Notes: generated by a model from the sequence alone, not told the origin. Positions 8,448-16,863 are shown, numbered from the stretch's first letter. The stretch: 64,000 nt of DNA from Myroides phaeus (GCF_900099675.1 NZ_FNDQ01000010.1:1-64000); one strand, 5' to 3'. Program-made: numbers and translations.

Positions 8448-9578
8448 TTAATACACTTTATCTAACTCGAACATCTCTTTCATTTGTTTGTCTTTTAAAA
8501 ACGCTGGTAGTACCTTAAATGCAGTATTACGTGCGGCAACTAACACTGGATTGCTAAGTTGGGCTATTTGCCCCAATTGCCAACTGTTGCGTACAATACT
8601 ATGTGCTTTTTTACGGCGGATAACTGGAAACTTTTGAAGGGCTTCATCTAAAGTGAATTGTTCTAACAATCGACTAAAAACGTACACATCTTCAATAGCC
8701 TGACAAGCACCTTGCCCTAAGTTAGGGGTTGTAGCGTGTGCGGCATCGCCAATTAAACAGACCTTGTCTTTATACCATTGTTGCATTAATTGTAAGTCGT
8801 ATATCTTGTCGATATGTAGTTCAGAAGGGGGTGTTTGCGTAATCATCTGTGCTACCAGAGGTGCGCAATCGGCTAAGTGATCTTTTAATTCGGGTTGCTT
8901 TATGTATTTATCTTCATCTACTAAAAAGTACCAATACACCTGTTTACTGTCCAATTTTACAAAGCCAAAGCGCTTGCCTTTTCCCCAACCTTCAAGGGCA
9001 ACGTGGTTATGCGTAGGAGGTAGGTCAAAATCGAGAACCCCACGCCAGCATACTTGTTTAGCATCGCGCAAGGGATGATCTCCAAAAACGAACTGCCTGA
9101 CCTGTGAGCGTATACCGTCTGCTCCAATCACATATTCGTGAGTTGCCTTGCTGTTGTCTGTAAACGTCAGTTCATACAGTCCGTCAGCTCGCTTTTCAAT
9201 GTTTTGTATGCGCTTGCCAAGTACCACGTTCTCTCTATCAATTGCGTTGAGCAATACTTGGTGTAATTCACTTCGATGTATGGCAATATTTGCCAGTTTA
9301 TACTGCTGTTCATAAGGCGTTAAATCGGTACTATTTAATAAATTCAACTTAAAATCAGTGAGCTTCACTGTGGAAATACGTACACCTCTTTCGTTCAATT
9401 GATCAGCTACCCCAAGATAACGGTATACCTGCATAGCGTTGTTGGCAATGGCAATTCCCGCACCAACAGGTTTGATTTCTTTGGTGGCTTCGTAAATGAC
9501 AAAGGGAATATTGGCTCTTTTTAGCGCAATAGCCATTGTTAATCCTGCAATTCCTGCTCCTATGATAGCTACTTTCAT
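8448..9578 (-). CDS. FAD-dependent aromatic-ring-type monooxygenase
   Basis: This 376-residue class A flavoprotein monooxygenase is related to salicylate hydroxylases, UbiH and TetX-like enzymes. The N-terminal Rossmann motif is KVAIIGAGIAGLTMAIALKR (GxGxxG at 7-12) with the acidic residue in IYEA ending the second strand. The middle motif is GADGIRSQVR (the DG motif that contacts both NADPH and FAD). The third is CLIGDAAHATTPNLGQGACQ (about 280), which binds the flavin ribityl chain. It should hydroxylate or degrade a small organic substrate with NAD(P)H and O2; the substrate cannot be read from sequence. The gene is isolated. Some homologues inactivate tetracycline or rifampicin, but nothing here supports that specifically. 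Confidence 0.85.
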   Translation of the reverse strand: MKVAIIGAGIAGLTMAIALKRANIPFVIYEATKEIKPVGAGIAIANNAMQVYRYLGVADQLNERGVRISTVKLTDFKLNLLNSTDLTPYEQQYKLANIAIHRSELHQVLLNAIDRENVVLGKRIQNIEKRADGLYELTFTDNSKATHEYVIGADGIRSQVRQFVFGDHPLRDAKQVCWRGVLDFDLPPTHNHVALEGWGKGKRFGFVKLDSKQVYWYFLVDEDKYIKQPELKDHLADCAPLVAQMITQTPPSELHIDKIYDLQLMQQWYKDKVCLIGDAAHATTPNLGQGACQAIEDVYVFSRLLEQFTLDEALQKFPVIRRKKAHSIVRNSWQLGQIAQLSNPVLVAARNTAFKVLPAFLKDKQMKEMFELDKVY

Positions 9579-10268
9579 CTTGATTTGTTGAGGTTATTAA
9601 AGAGGTGAGTGTTTTACAATACAAAACGATAGCAGTAAAACTAACGCAATTATTGGCAGTAGTCAAATTGTTTGTGCTAATTGATTCTTAACAACTTTGA
9701 GGAGGCTTTCCTGTATATGCTACTTTGTTTAGTGGAATATTAAAATTCAACAAGTGTTAAGTGTATTAGCCTATGCCTTTCTTATTCAATTGAACAAAGT
9801 GATAAAATAGCCTGTGTACTCAGCTTATGCAAGTATTACACAGATGATTTGGTGAAAAAAGGATTAACAAGTGGGACTATATTTTCATGTTATTTTAGAC
9901 GGAGGAAACAATTAGGTGGCATTTTGTCAATTGTAAAGGCTATTACATTAGAAGAAATGTAAGGAGATTATTTAAAAAGTAAAAAAGGGAGCCAATAGCT
10001 CCCTTTTCTTGTTTATTATGAATAATTAGTGCTTTTATAGTAATTGTGATGACCCTAATAGCTAAGATATTTGTACTACGCAACATAGAAAATAAGTGTT
10101 TTCAACATAAGTGCAACCGTCGTTAATAGTAATTAAACTACTGACAACCAGATATTGTAACATTTAAAAGCTTCATTGGTTTTACAAATGAGTTTAGTAC
10201 ATCCAAGAGATCATATACATATTACGCTATTGCTATCCATAGCAAATACCTAAAATAGGAATGTAGGG
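9579..10268. other. Intergenic region with a possible gene remnant
   Basis: An open plus-strand frame of 72 codons without an ATG start covers 9744-9959. It reads DKIACVLSLCKYYTDDLVKK, continues LTSGTIFSCYFRRRKQLGG, and ends LEEM at the stop 9960-9962. It is followed by a hairpin at 9981-10008. It could be the tail of a lost gene or chance. The remainder holds nothing I can support. Confidence 0.3.
9981..10008 (+). terminator. Intrinsic terminator without an assigned gene
   Basis: The stem AAGGGAGC/GCTCCCTT with loop CAATA is followed by TTTTC. It sits right after the open frame ending at 9962. Confidence 0.6.
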
Positions 10269-10835
10269 TTATACAACTTCAAAAGTTCCAAAACTTCTAT
10301 AACCAATCTTTCGATTATAAAAAACCTTTGTGTTGTTCTTTACAAATGGTTCAACCTCAGAAGGGTTAGGGTGTGTTTTTCCATTCAATGTCATATATAC
10401 AAACACCTGATTAGGCTTTAAATCAGCTAATTGCTGAGGTGTAATTACTGTTATATTTGTATCTGACATAAATGTTTGCTCTCTAATATGGTCAAACGTT
10501 ATAAGCTCCATTTCCTGCAATAAAGGGTGTTTTTTTAGGAACTCCATTGCTGGATATAAGGTGCTTTTGTAAAAATAACCTACTTGAGATGGTCCTTGAA
10601 TATTCTTTTCAAAAATAGTCTTGTCGTGGATAACAAGCTGTCCATCTGTTTTAAAGATAGGGGCAGCATCAGGAGTACTCTCGTGGTTTGTAATGATACA
10701 AGAGTAGTCAAGTTCCCGTCTTTTAAATTCGGCGAGTAGTTCAAGATCAGTAAATACCGAAGAATGTTTAATGTTGATAAATAGGTTGTCTGGTAAATGA
10801 GACCACTCTGTCTCTGCGAAATGATAATTGCTCAT
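10269..10835 (-). CDS. Hypothetical protein, 188 aa
   Basis: This is a soluble protein of mixed alpha/beta composition with no signal peptide, membrane segment or repeat. It is rich in Phe, Tyr, Asn and charged residues. Segments such as ELLAEFKRRELDYSCIITNH and ITPQQLADLKPNQVFVYMTL look like ordered cytoplasmic domains, but I do not recognise a family. The gene is monocistronic, and no partner gene lies within 400 bp on the same strand. Codon use resembles neighbouring genes, so it is probably a real gene of unknown function. Confidence 0.55.
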   Translation of the reverse strand: MSNYHFAETEWSHLPDNLFINIKHSSVFTDLELLAEFKRRELDYSCIITNHESTPDAAPIFKTDGQLVIHDKTIFEKNIQGPSQVGYFYKSTLYPAMEFLKKHPLLQEMELITFDHIREQTFMSDTNITVITPQQLADLKPNQVFVYMTLNGKTHPNPSEVEPFVKNNTKVFYNRKIGYRSFGTFEVV

Positions 10836-10892
10836 AATACAATATTTTATGTTATTAAATAAACTATTGTACTTCGATAAAAATAGAGGAAA

Positions 10893-11045
10893 ATGTGTAC
10901 GTTAATTTTGGACAGTCATCCCGTATTATTTGACCACCGTGGAGACTACTCTCGGTTGGTATCACTTAATGTGATTCGAAATACAGGACAAATGTATAAT
11001 CAAAACCAATTGAAAGCAAATGTTTTGTGGGATATTTTTTATTGA
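10893..11045 (+). CDS. Possible small protein, 50 aa
   Basis: ATG at 10893 opens 50 codons starting MCTLILDSHPVLFDHRGDYS and ending VLWDIFY. AGAGGA lies four bases before the start, a spacing that would suit ribosome binding although such sites are uncommon here. The peptide has a balanced composition and no low complexity. It is divergent from the gene at 10835 and unlike anything I know. It could also be the 5' remnant of a larger gene. Confidence 0.28.
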   Translation: MCTLILDSHPVLFDHRGDYSRLVSLNVIRNTGQMYNQNQLKANVLWDIFY

Positions 11046-11092
11046 AGGTAAATATGAGTATTAAAAAGCAATCGGTAAGTAAGGAGAAAGTA

Positions 11093-11124
11093 TAAAAAAA
11101 ATCCTCGTCGGGGTGGCGAGGATT
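11093..11124 (-). terminator. Terminator of the CBS-domain gene
   Basis: The stem ATCCTCG/CGAGGAT is preceded on the plus strand by a run of A, which gives the U tract for the minus-strand transcript. Confidence 0.7.
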
Positions 11125-11166
11125 TCTATTAATGAATCGGTATATTAATAAAGGGGATTATTAATC

Positions 11167-11583
11167 TTAGTATTGTGCGATCAGATAGTTAATCAAATCA
11201 GTAGTAGTTACAATTCCCTCTAATTTATTGTCTTTTCCTACGATAGGAAGTGAGTGGAAGTGTTGCTTAGCAAATAACTCAGCTACTTCTTTAATATTTG
11301 TATCATCGCTTACAACGATTGGATTTTTAGTCATGATATCTTCTAATTTGTAAGCATCATAAATAGCATTTAATGCATCTTTATCCATATCGGTATGGCT
11401 ATATCCTATTTTCAAAATATCTTTGCTACTAATAATACCAACGATTTTTTCACCTTCTACAACAGGAATGTGTCTAATGTTGTAATCTGCGAATAATTGG
11501 TTCACTTCGCTTAGTTTTTTCGTTGTAGGAACAGCGATTAAAACTTTAGCCATAATTTGAGAAATTGGAACTCTTTGTTTCAT
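11167..11583 (-). CDS. Two-CBS-domain protein
   Basis: This 138-residue protein consists of two CBS motifs and nothing else. The first (about 6-62) contains NIRHIPVVEGEKIVGIISSK and D. The second (about 82-138) contains FHSLPIVGKDNKLEGIVTTT and D. The pattern xHxPVV...G-IV/I-GI(I/V)(S/T)xxD is the usual adenosine-nucleotide-binding Bateman signature. Such stand-alone modules bind AMP, ATP or similar ligands and regulate partners in trans; the partner is not evident from the neighbours. The gene is monocistronic with its own terminator. Confidence 0.88.
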   Translation of the reverse strand: MKQRVPISQIMAKVLIAVPTTKKLSEVNQLFADYNIRHIPVVEGEKIVGIISSKDILKIGYSHTDMDKDALNAIYDAYKLEDIMTKNPIVVSDDTNIKEVAELFAKQHFHSLPIVGKDNKLEGIVTTTDLINYLIAQY

Positions 11584-11748
11584 AGTGTTTATTATTGGTT
11601 ATTATGTTTTTGTATTACAAAGTTGCACGTATTATATCGTTGAAAACATGATAAATAACATCTTTTTTTAAAAAAGATTATTGTAATTTACATTTTTAAA
11701 AAATTCAATAGTAAAACTGAGTCTTGTAATTTGTTATCGTTAAATTGA

Positions 11749-11778
11749 AAAGCATTTCGTTGTAGAAATGCTTTTTTT
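11749..11778 (+). terminator. Orphan intrinsic terminator
   Basis: The stem AAAGCATTTC/GAAATGCTTT has a six-base loop and is followed by a T run on the plus strand. No plus-strand gene precedes it, so it may end an unannotated small transcript from the 11600-11780 gap. Confidence 0.55.
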
Positions 11779-11917
11779 TATAGTGTTAATTATCACTATT
11801 CTGTATTGTTTTTTCTTACAATAAGTGATATGTCTATGCGTTGTTTGTATAAATGTACAATTACCAAGATTGTTTATGTACATTTCCTATTTCTCTAATA
11901 TATTTAAAAAAGTTTGT

Positions 11918-13126
11918 ATGAATAAATTGAAGATATGGGTGTGTGGTATATTCCTTAGCGGACTTTCATTAACTATGCACGCGCAGAATATTAATAAACT
12001 AATTAACAAGACGACTATTGATCAAAAGGACTTTAAAATAACCTTTCCAATTGAAGTAAATGGGGCTTCGATATTTGTAAAGCCTACTATAAAAGGAAAG
12101 GAATATAAAATGTTGTTTGACACTGGAGCAGTCACCACTATTTCTTCTGAGATGAAAGAGAGTTTACGTCTTAAATCAATAAAAGAAAGTAAGGTGTACG
12201 ATATAGACGATAAGAGTAATAAGATGATGTATGTCAAAATAGACACACTTTCTTTAGAAGGGATCAATTTTTATAATGTAGCAGCAATAGATATGGATCA
12301 TAAAGCTGTAGTTGCGTTTAAGTGCAAGGGGTTTGATGGTATTTTAGGTGCTAATGTTTTGAGAAAAGTAGTTTGGCAAATAGATATGAAAGCAAAGACA
12401 ATTACGTTTTCAAATGCACTTAATTCTTTAAAAATCTCCCCTAATATTCCACAAATTAAGCTATATATAGGTGTTGGTGGTGTGCCGAGTATCACAACGT
12501 ATATCGGGAAAGAGAAAGTATATAATACAGTCTTAGATTACGGATTTGATGGTGGGATAAGTATGAATAGTAGTTTGTTTATTAAATTACTCAAGAATAA
12601 AAAGGATGTGAAATATATTGAAGGAATAGGTAGTACTTTAACTGGTCTATATGGAGATGTAATTGTTCCAAGATACTACACTGCTGTGATAGATGATTTA
12701 AAAATAGGAGATGTCATAGTGCCAAAAGATTACGTTTTCTTCAATACTAATTACTCAAGAAGTATAGGTGCTTCTTTTTTGAGAAACTATAAGGTAACGT
12801 TAAGCTGGAAAGAAAAGACGATGTGGCTTGAACCACACGAGAGAGTAAATAAGGAAGTTTATAAAGGTTTTGGATATCGCTATGCTTTAAGAGGAAATAA
12901 TGTCTATATCAACTCTATTTATAAGAATAGTGAAGCTGCAAAGAAAGGATTACAGCTTGGAGATCAAATCGTAGCGATAAATGGGGTTAGTTATACTGAT
13001 TTAAACAGTGAAGAACAGTGTAAAGTTTTATATTCAGAAAGAGGATTTACGCAAGATATTACAATTAAAAGAGGGGAGGTTATTATAAATAAAAAACTTG
13101 AAATGAGAGAGATGCTAACTTTGTGA
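11918..13126 (+). CDS. Secreted retropepsin-like aspartyl protease with C-terminal PDZ domain
   Basis: I chose the Met at 11918 because it begins a clear signal peptide (NKLKIWVCGIFLSGLSLTMHA, cleaved before QN); a start at 11825 would add 31 residues. The 402-residue protein has a first protease lobe with the catalytic triad motif in LFDTGAVTTIS and a flap-like GFDGILGANVL. A second lobe has LDYGFDGGIS in the equivalent position, so D-Y-G replaces D-T/S-G, followed by GASFLRNYKVTLSW. A PDZ domain (about 310-395) includes AKKGLQLGDQIVAINGVSY. Such exported enzymes are frequent in Bacteroidetes and probably act on periplasmic peptides or proteins. Substrate unknown. Confidence 0.8.
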   Translation: MNKLKIWVCGIFLSGLSLTMHAQNINKLINKTTIDQKDFKITFPIEVNGASIFVKPTIKGKEYKMLFDTGAVTTISSEMKESLRLKSIKESKVYDIDDKSNKMMYVKIDTLSLEGINFYNVAAIDMDHKAVVAFKCKGFDGILGANVLRKVVWQIDMKAKTITFSNALNSLKISPNIPQIKLYIGVGGVPSITTYIGKEKVYNTVLDYGFDGGISMNSSLFIKLLKNKKDVKYIEGIGSTLTGLYGDVIVPRYYTAVIDDLKIGDVIVPKDYVFFNTNYSRSIGASFLRNYKVTLSWKEKTMWLEPHERVNKEVYKGFGYRYALRGNNVYINSIYKNSEAAKKGLQLGDQIVAINGVSYTDLNSEEQCKVLYSERGFTQDITIKRGEVIINKKLEMREMLTL

Positions 13127-13415
13127 TAAAGGTTGAGTTATCGTTTTTAATAGAAAAAGTATTGTAAATTGCTTTTATAAGAGGAATACAATTTGTATAA
13201 ATGACCGTATTATATTTACTTAAAATTGCTTGTATCCTTTGTGAAATATGAAAAAAATGTCCTATCTTAGAGTATGAAATTTACTTCATTTTTAGTAAAA
13301 AATAGAAAATAAAAAAATAATATAAACATTTATAACAAACTGTCGAAAAAAGTGTAATAATACGAATTATTTTTACTTTTTTAGGTGGGGATACAAAACA
13401 AGTTTGAGATAAAAT

Positions 13416-13829
13416 ATGAAACAAATTATTAAAAACATCTACAAAAATTTACTTACTTATTACTACTATAATAAATATGAAAATAATTTAGAAAAGTCAA
13501 GAGATAAAGCATTCGAATTAACGCGTATTATCTGTTTTTCTGCAGTGACTATTCCAATTTGTTTGTTATTAGTTTTAGGTTATGATAGTTATCATACGTA
13601 TATCTTGAATAAAGGAATAATGTTTAAATTATTTCAGTATAGTTTGGGAGTATTATTGTTTTTTTTAGCCACTTTGTTTTTTCGAAAGAAAATGGAGGTT
13701 GATTTTGATAGCATAACAGTAGGAGGGTGTGATGAATCTAAATCAGTATTTAAGTGTTTGACTTTTGGAGGAATGGGATTTATTGCGTTAAATATCACTC
13801 TTGTTTTTGTTGTGCAATACTTATTATAA
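13416..13829 (+). CDS. Small inner-membrane protein, three predicted membrane segments
   Basis: This 137-residue protein has a basic cytoplasmic N-terminus (about 1-40, with several Tyr and Asn). Hydrophobic segments lie near 44-62 (FSAVTIPICLLLVLGY), 80-97 (SLGVLLFFLATLFF) and 117-137 (GFIALNITLVFVVQYLL). Between the second and third is a charged loop with FRKKMEVDFD and a Cys pair six residues apart (GGCDESKSVFKCL). No family is recognised. It stands alone. The composition fits a real membrane protein. Confidence 0.5.
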   Translation: MKQIIKNIYKNLLTYYYYNKYENNLEKSRDKAFELTRIICFSAVTIPICLLLVLGYDSYHTYILNKGIMFKLFQYSLGVLLFFLATLFFRKKMEVDFDSITVGGCDESKSVFKCLTFGGMGFIALNITLVFVVQYLL

Positions 13830-14117
13830 GATAGTATATAATCTGAACTAATTTTTAAATAAATTATCTAATTAGTATAATCTTCTTCAGAAGTAATCTG
13901 ACCTTGATTTAAACTATATTTATCTATTTTAAGTGAAACATTTACTTTGTAAGAAGAAAAAAAATAAAAGATATTAAATAAAGTTGCTAAAGAGGAGTCT
14001 AAATAGTATTGTTTGATGTATTTTTGGATTGTAATTTGTTGATTTTCATTATTTTGATTATTTTTTAAAAAACCTAAAAAAAAGTCTAAAAAAAATATTT
14101 TGATATTAAAAAAGTTA

Positions 14118-14125
14118 TATATTTG
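14118..14125 (+). promoter_or_regulatory. -7 promoter element of the acidic lipoprotein gene
   Basis: TATATTTG fits TAnnTTTG and is followed by GCCCC and then 32 bp to the start codon. The leader is short and AT-rich. Confidence 0.55.
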
Positions 14126-14161
14126 CCCCGAATTAATAATCAACTTTTATAGTTTAGTAAA

Positions 14162-14386
14162 ATGAAAAAAATCGTATTAAGTATTGCTTTAGTAGCAATG
14201 ATGGGAGTATCTTTCGTATCTTGTAAAGAAACTGCAAAAGAACCAGCTCAAGAAGAAGTAACTACAGAAACTGTTGCAGAAGAAGCTCCAGTAACTGAAG
14301 AAGTTGCTACAGAAGAAGTAACTGAAGAAGTTGCTACTGAAGAAGCTCCAGCTACAGAAGAAGTAAAAGCAGAAGAAGTTAAGTAA
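14162..14386 (+). CDS. Small acidic lipoprotein with Glu-Val-Ala-Thr repeats
   Basis: This 74-residue lipoprotein has the signal sequence KKIVLSIALVAMMGVSFVSC, with the lipidated Cys at 21. After KETAKEP the mature protein is almost entirely Glu, Val, Ala, Thr and Pro, in near repeats of EEVATEEVTEEVATEEAP. It has no folded domain. Comparable small acidic lipoproteins are abundant in Flavobacteria; their role is unclear, and an envelope spacer or ion-binding role is only a guess. A good -7 element upstream and a terminator directly after the gene suggest a strongly expressed single-gene unit. Confidence 0.75.
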   Translation: MKKIVLSIALVAMMGVSFVSCKETAKEPAQEEVTTETVAEEAPVTEEVATEEVTEEVATEEAPATEEVKAEEVK

Positions 14387-14408
14387 TTAACGCTCTGTTA
14401 TATAAAAT

Positions 14409-14437
14409 AGACCTCGTTTTTTAAAACGGGGTTTTTT
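14409..14437 (+). terminator. Terminator of the acidic lipoprotein gene
   Basis: The stem CCTCGTTTT/AAAACGGGG (with G-U pairs) is followed by T7. Confidence 0.75.
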
Positions 14438-14929
14438 TATGTCTTGTTGTAATCGTGAGTAGAAACGTAAAGTCACGAGTAAGTAATTGAATACTTACAA
14501 GTATCCCTTAAAACTTCCTATACGTAAGTAAAGCTTAGTCATTCCTGATATTCTTTATACTTCAAACGTGAAAAACAAAGCGCGTCAGATCTTTGTGTAT
14601 TTGTTTTTATTAATCTTATAGCTATTTATCTGTAACTCCTCCAGTTTTAGAATAGTTTAATTCGTTTATTTTACCACTTTTTTCATATAAATAAAAGAAA
14701 ATATTATGCTTATATAGCGTGTAATACGCCAAATACGTACTCTATAAAACTCCTATGAAATAGAAAAAGTACGTTTCACGTTATAAATAGTATTGATACT
14801 AATGAAATGTAATAAATCTTTTTTTTGCTTTTAGTTACATTATAGGATGAAATAACATTTTTGCCTAATAGAAATGGTTGTTTCGCCCAATATTCTTTTT
14901 ATAATGAATGTTGTTGTTTTAAATTTAAT
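14438..14929. other. Gene-free region upstream of the WYL cluster
   Basis: No ORF or RNA could be supported. It is AT-rich with short direct repeats. Confidence 0.4.
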
Positions 14930-14950
14930 ACGTCATCATTTGGCTGAGTG
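14930..14950 (+). promoter_or_regulatory. Repeated 21-bp motif, copy 1, before the WYL gene
   Basis: ACGTCAT, two bases, then TTTGGCTGAGTG, ending 30 bp before the WYL start codon. The same 21 bp with two mismatches lies at 15878-15898, at the 3' end of the WYL gene and before the next gene. This copy is bounded by GTCA and TGAC, a short inverted pair. It could be an operator of the WYL protein or a shared promoter element. Confidence 0.55.
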
Positions 14951-14980
14951 ACTGGTTAAGTTTGGCAGAAAATATTAGAT

Positions 14981-15886
14981 ATGGCAAAAGGAGAATATAC
15001 AAAACGACAAATACTTATTGTAGAGTTGTTGAGAAAAAAGGGGTGTACATTAAAAGAGATTCAGGAGTACTTAATTAAAGAAAGTGCCTTTTCTGATAAG
15101 AATTTAGAAATAAGTTCACGTACTTTTCAACGTGATGTACAGGATATTTTATCGCTTATGGGAATAGAAATAATATATGATAGAAAGGAGAAAGTGTATA
15201 AAATCAGTGAGGAACATAAAGAGGAGTACATTGAACGTGTAATAGAATCATACGACATAATAACAGCTTTAAAAGTAAGTGAAACTCTGGGTGAACATAT
15301 TTATTTTGAAAAGCGAAAGACAAGAGGAACCGAACATTTTAGCGGTATACTATATGCTATTCAAGATAAGTTAGTTGTTACTTTTACTTTAGAAAGTTAT
15401 TGGCAAGATCCCACAGAACGAAGATGTGTTCCTAAAGCAATTAAAGAGTCGCAAAATCGCTATTATATGATAGCGTATGATCTGGATAAGAAGGAATTAC
15501 GCAATTACGGATTAGACAGAATCAGCAATGTAGTTGTTACAACTCAGACAGCAGTAAGTCCTGTGATTAATCTAAAAAAACATTATGAAAATGCCTTTGG
15601 TATTGAATGTTATGATGCCCCTCAAAAAGTAGTATTAGAAATAGATCAGAGTCAACGCAAGTATGTTGAGTCTTTGCCCTTTCATCATTCACAGAAAATT
15701 ACCTCTACAAGTGATTACACATTTACGGTTGAATTATTTGTACATCCAACAACTGACTTTGTTATGGAAATAATGAGGCATGGCAGTAATATTGAAATTA
15801 TTTCACCTCCTGTTTTAAGAGATTGGGTAATAGATACTATTAAAGAAATGTGCGAATTGTATGGATTGTCTTCAACTACGTCATAG
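14981..15886 (+). CDS. WYL-domain transcriptional regulator
   Basis: This is a 301-residue regulator. The N-terminal 75 residues form a winged helix (KRQILIVELLRKKGCTLKEI, then SSRTFQRDVQDILSLMGIEI). The WYL domain spans about 125-215 and includes YAIQDKLVVTF, RRCVPKAIKESQNRYYMIAY and LRNYGLDRIS; this copy lacks the literal W-Y-L triad but has the R-Y-Y-M-I-A-Y strand. A WCX-like extension (about 225-301) ends in LRDWVIDTIKEM. WYL proteins sense ligands, often nucleic acids or nucleotides, and commonly control phage-defence and DNA-damage genes. It is the first gene of a five-gene plus-strand cluster. Its stop codon lies inside the second copy of the 21-bp motif. Confidence 0.85.
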   Translation: MAKGEYTKRQILIVELLRKKGCTLKEIQEYLIKESAFSDKNLEISSRTFQRDVQDILSLMGIEIIYDRKEKVYKISEEHKEEYIERVIESYDIITALKVSETLGEHIYFEKRKTRGTEHFSGILYAIQDKLVVTFTLESYWQDPTERRCVPKAIKESQNRYYMIAYDLDKKELRNYGLDRISNVVVTTQTAVSPVINLKKHYENAFGIECYDAPQKVVLEIDQSQRKYVESLPFHHSQKITSTSDYTFTVELFVHPTTDFVMEIMRHGSNIEIISPPVLRDWVIDTIKEMCELYGLSSTTS

Positions 15887-15898
15887 TTTGGCTGAGTG
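15878..15898 (+). promoter_or_regulatory. Repeated 21-bp motif, copy 2
   Basis: ACGTCATAGTTTGGCTGAGT plus G matches 14930-14950 at 19 of 21 positions. It overlaps the stop codon of the WYL gene and ends 38 bp before the start of the 73-aa gene, so an internal, WYL-responsive promoter is plausible. Confidence 0.55.
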
Positions 15899-15936
15899 TC
15901 AGGGTATTTTTGTCTTATCAATTAAAAGCAACACCA

Positions 15937-16158
15937 ATGTCAAAAGTATTTAAAGTAACTCCTAAGCGAGTAAAGAGAACAAATGGAACTCTATTAACGC
16001 CAGAAATGTCAGTTGTAGTTACAACTGTTCAGCACACTTCTTCTCCATTTTATAATGGAGCAAAAGAATTGCAACAAGCCTATGTACGTTTATATGATTT
16101 TGATTATAAACAAGCTTATTGTACAATGGCGGATTTTGATGTAGAAAAATTAGATTAA
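15937..16158 (+). CDS. Small conserved-looking protein, 73 aa
   Basis: I start this gene at 15937 (MSKVFKVTPKRVKRTNGTLL) rather than 15850, because the longer frame overlaps the WYL gene and its extra residues look unrelated. The protein is a compact, basic-then-acidic module: a beta-rich first half (EMSVVVTTVQHTSSPF) and a second half with ELQQAYVRLYDFDYKQAYCT and an acidic end. It resembles small Bacteroidetes proteins of a DUF6140-like type, from memory and unverified. It lies 22 bp before the glycosylase-like gene and follows a copy of the 21-bp motif. It could be an accessory or adaptor protein; function unknown. Confidence 0.6.
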   Translation: MSKVFKVTPKRVKRTNGTLLTPEMSVVVTTVQHTSSPFYNGAKELQQAYVRLYDFDYKQAYCTMADFDVEKLD

Positions 16159-16180
16159 CGAGTTATAAAATAAAAACAAA

Positions 16181-16777
16181 ATGGCAAAATTAGTTTTCAA
16201 ACCTTGGATAGGTAAACACTATATTAAAGGCATTAATGGAAAACGTGTCTTAGTATTAGGAGAAAGTCACTATTGTGATGATCCAAAAGATGCAGTGCTT
16301 ACTATGACGTCAGATATTATTACAGATCTGTTTGATGATGATAGTGAACATGAACCATATAAAAATACGTATACAAAATTTGAAAGGGCTTTGAAAGGAA
16401 GAGTTGTTCCTTTTGAAGAAAAACAAGAGTTGTGGAATTCAGTGGCATTTTATAATTATGTACAACATCCGATAGATGAAGCACGTAAAGCACCAACAGC
16501 AGAGGAGTTTAGAACTTCAGAGCTTTTATTCTTTGAAACATTAGAAGAGCTACAACCGGACTGCACTATTGTATGGGGCAAAAGGTTGTACGGACAATTA
16601 CCAAACACTGGTGAGCAACAAGCAGATGTTGTTTTGGACAATGGGGATAAAATTGAAACGTGGGGATACAAACTTTCAAATGGGAAAGTAGTTAAGTTAT
16701 TACCAATTTATCATCCTTCAGCTGCATTTGAATGGACTTATTGGCATCAGGCTATAGATAAGTTGATTAAAGAATAA
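16181..16777 (+). CDS. Uracil-DNA-glycosylase-superfamily-like protein
   Basis: This is a 198-residue soluble protein. Features suggesting the UDG fold are the early strand and loop KRVLVLGESHYCDD (about 23-36), WNSVAFYNYVQ (about 85), a strand ending in CTIVWGKRLYGQL (about 130), and a late YHPSAAFEW (about 175) like the HPS substrate loop of UDG families. The usual catalytic Asp or Glu of canonical UDGs is not obvious; the E-S-H after LG may occupy that region. It may excise or only bind modified bases. The gene is in a tight run with the WYL regulator and the large helical protein, which suggests a role in nucleic-acid sensing or damage. The fold assignment is moderate and the activity is inference. 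Confidence 0.5.
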   Translation: MAKLVFKPWIGKHYIKGINGKRVLVLGESHYCDDPKDAVLTMTSDIITDLFDDDSEHEPYKNTYTKFERALKGRVVPFEEKQELWNSVAFYNYVQHPIDEARKAPTAEEFRTSELLFFETLEELQPDCTIVWGKRLYGQLPNTGEQQADVVLDNGDKIETWGYKLSNGKVVKLLPIYHPSAAFEWTYWHQAIDKLIKE

Positions 16778-16863
16778 TTGAAATGTATACTGTATCATTT
16801 TAAATAGAAATAAGCCTTATAAGTCCTATTTTTTACTTAAAAACATATTAAACCACCTTACTA

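Noticed and set aside
13868-14143. Minus-strand frame of 91 codons
   Set aside because: Composition is Asn/Ile/Phe/Lys-biased as expected from AT-rich DNA; it covers the promoter of the acidic lipoprotein gene and shows no domain.
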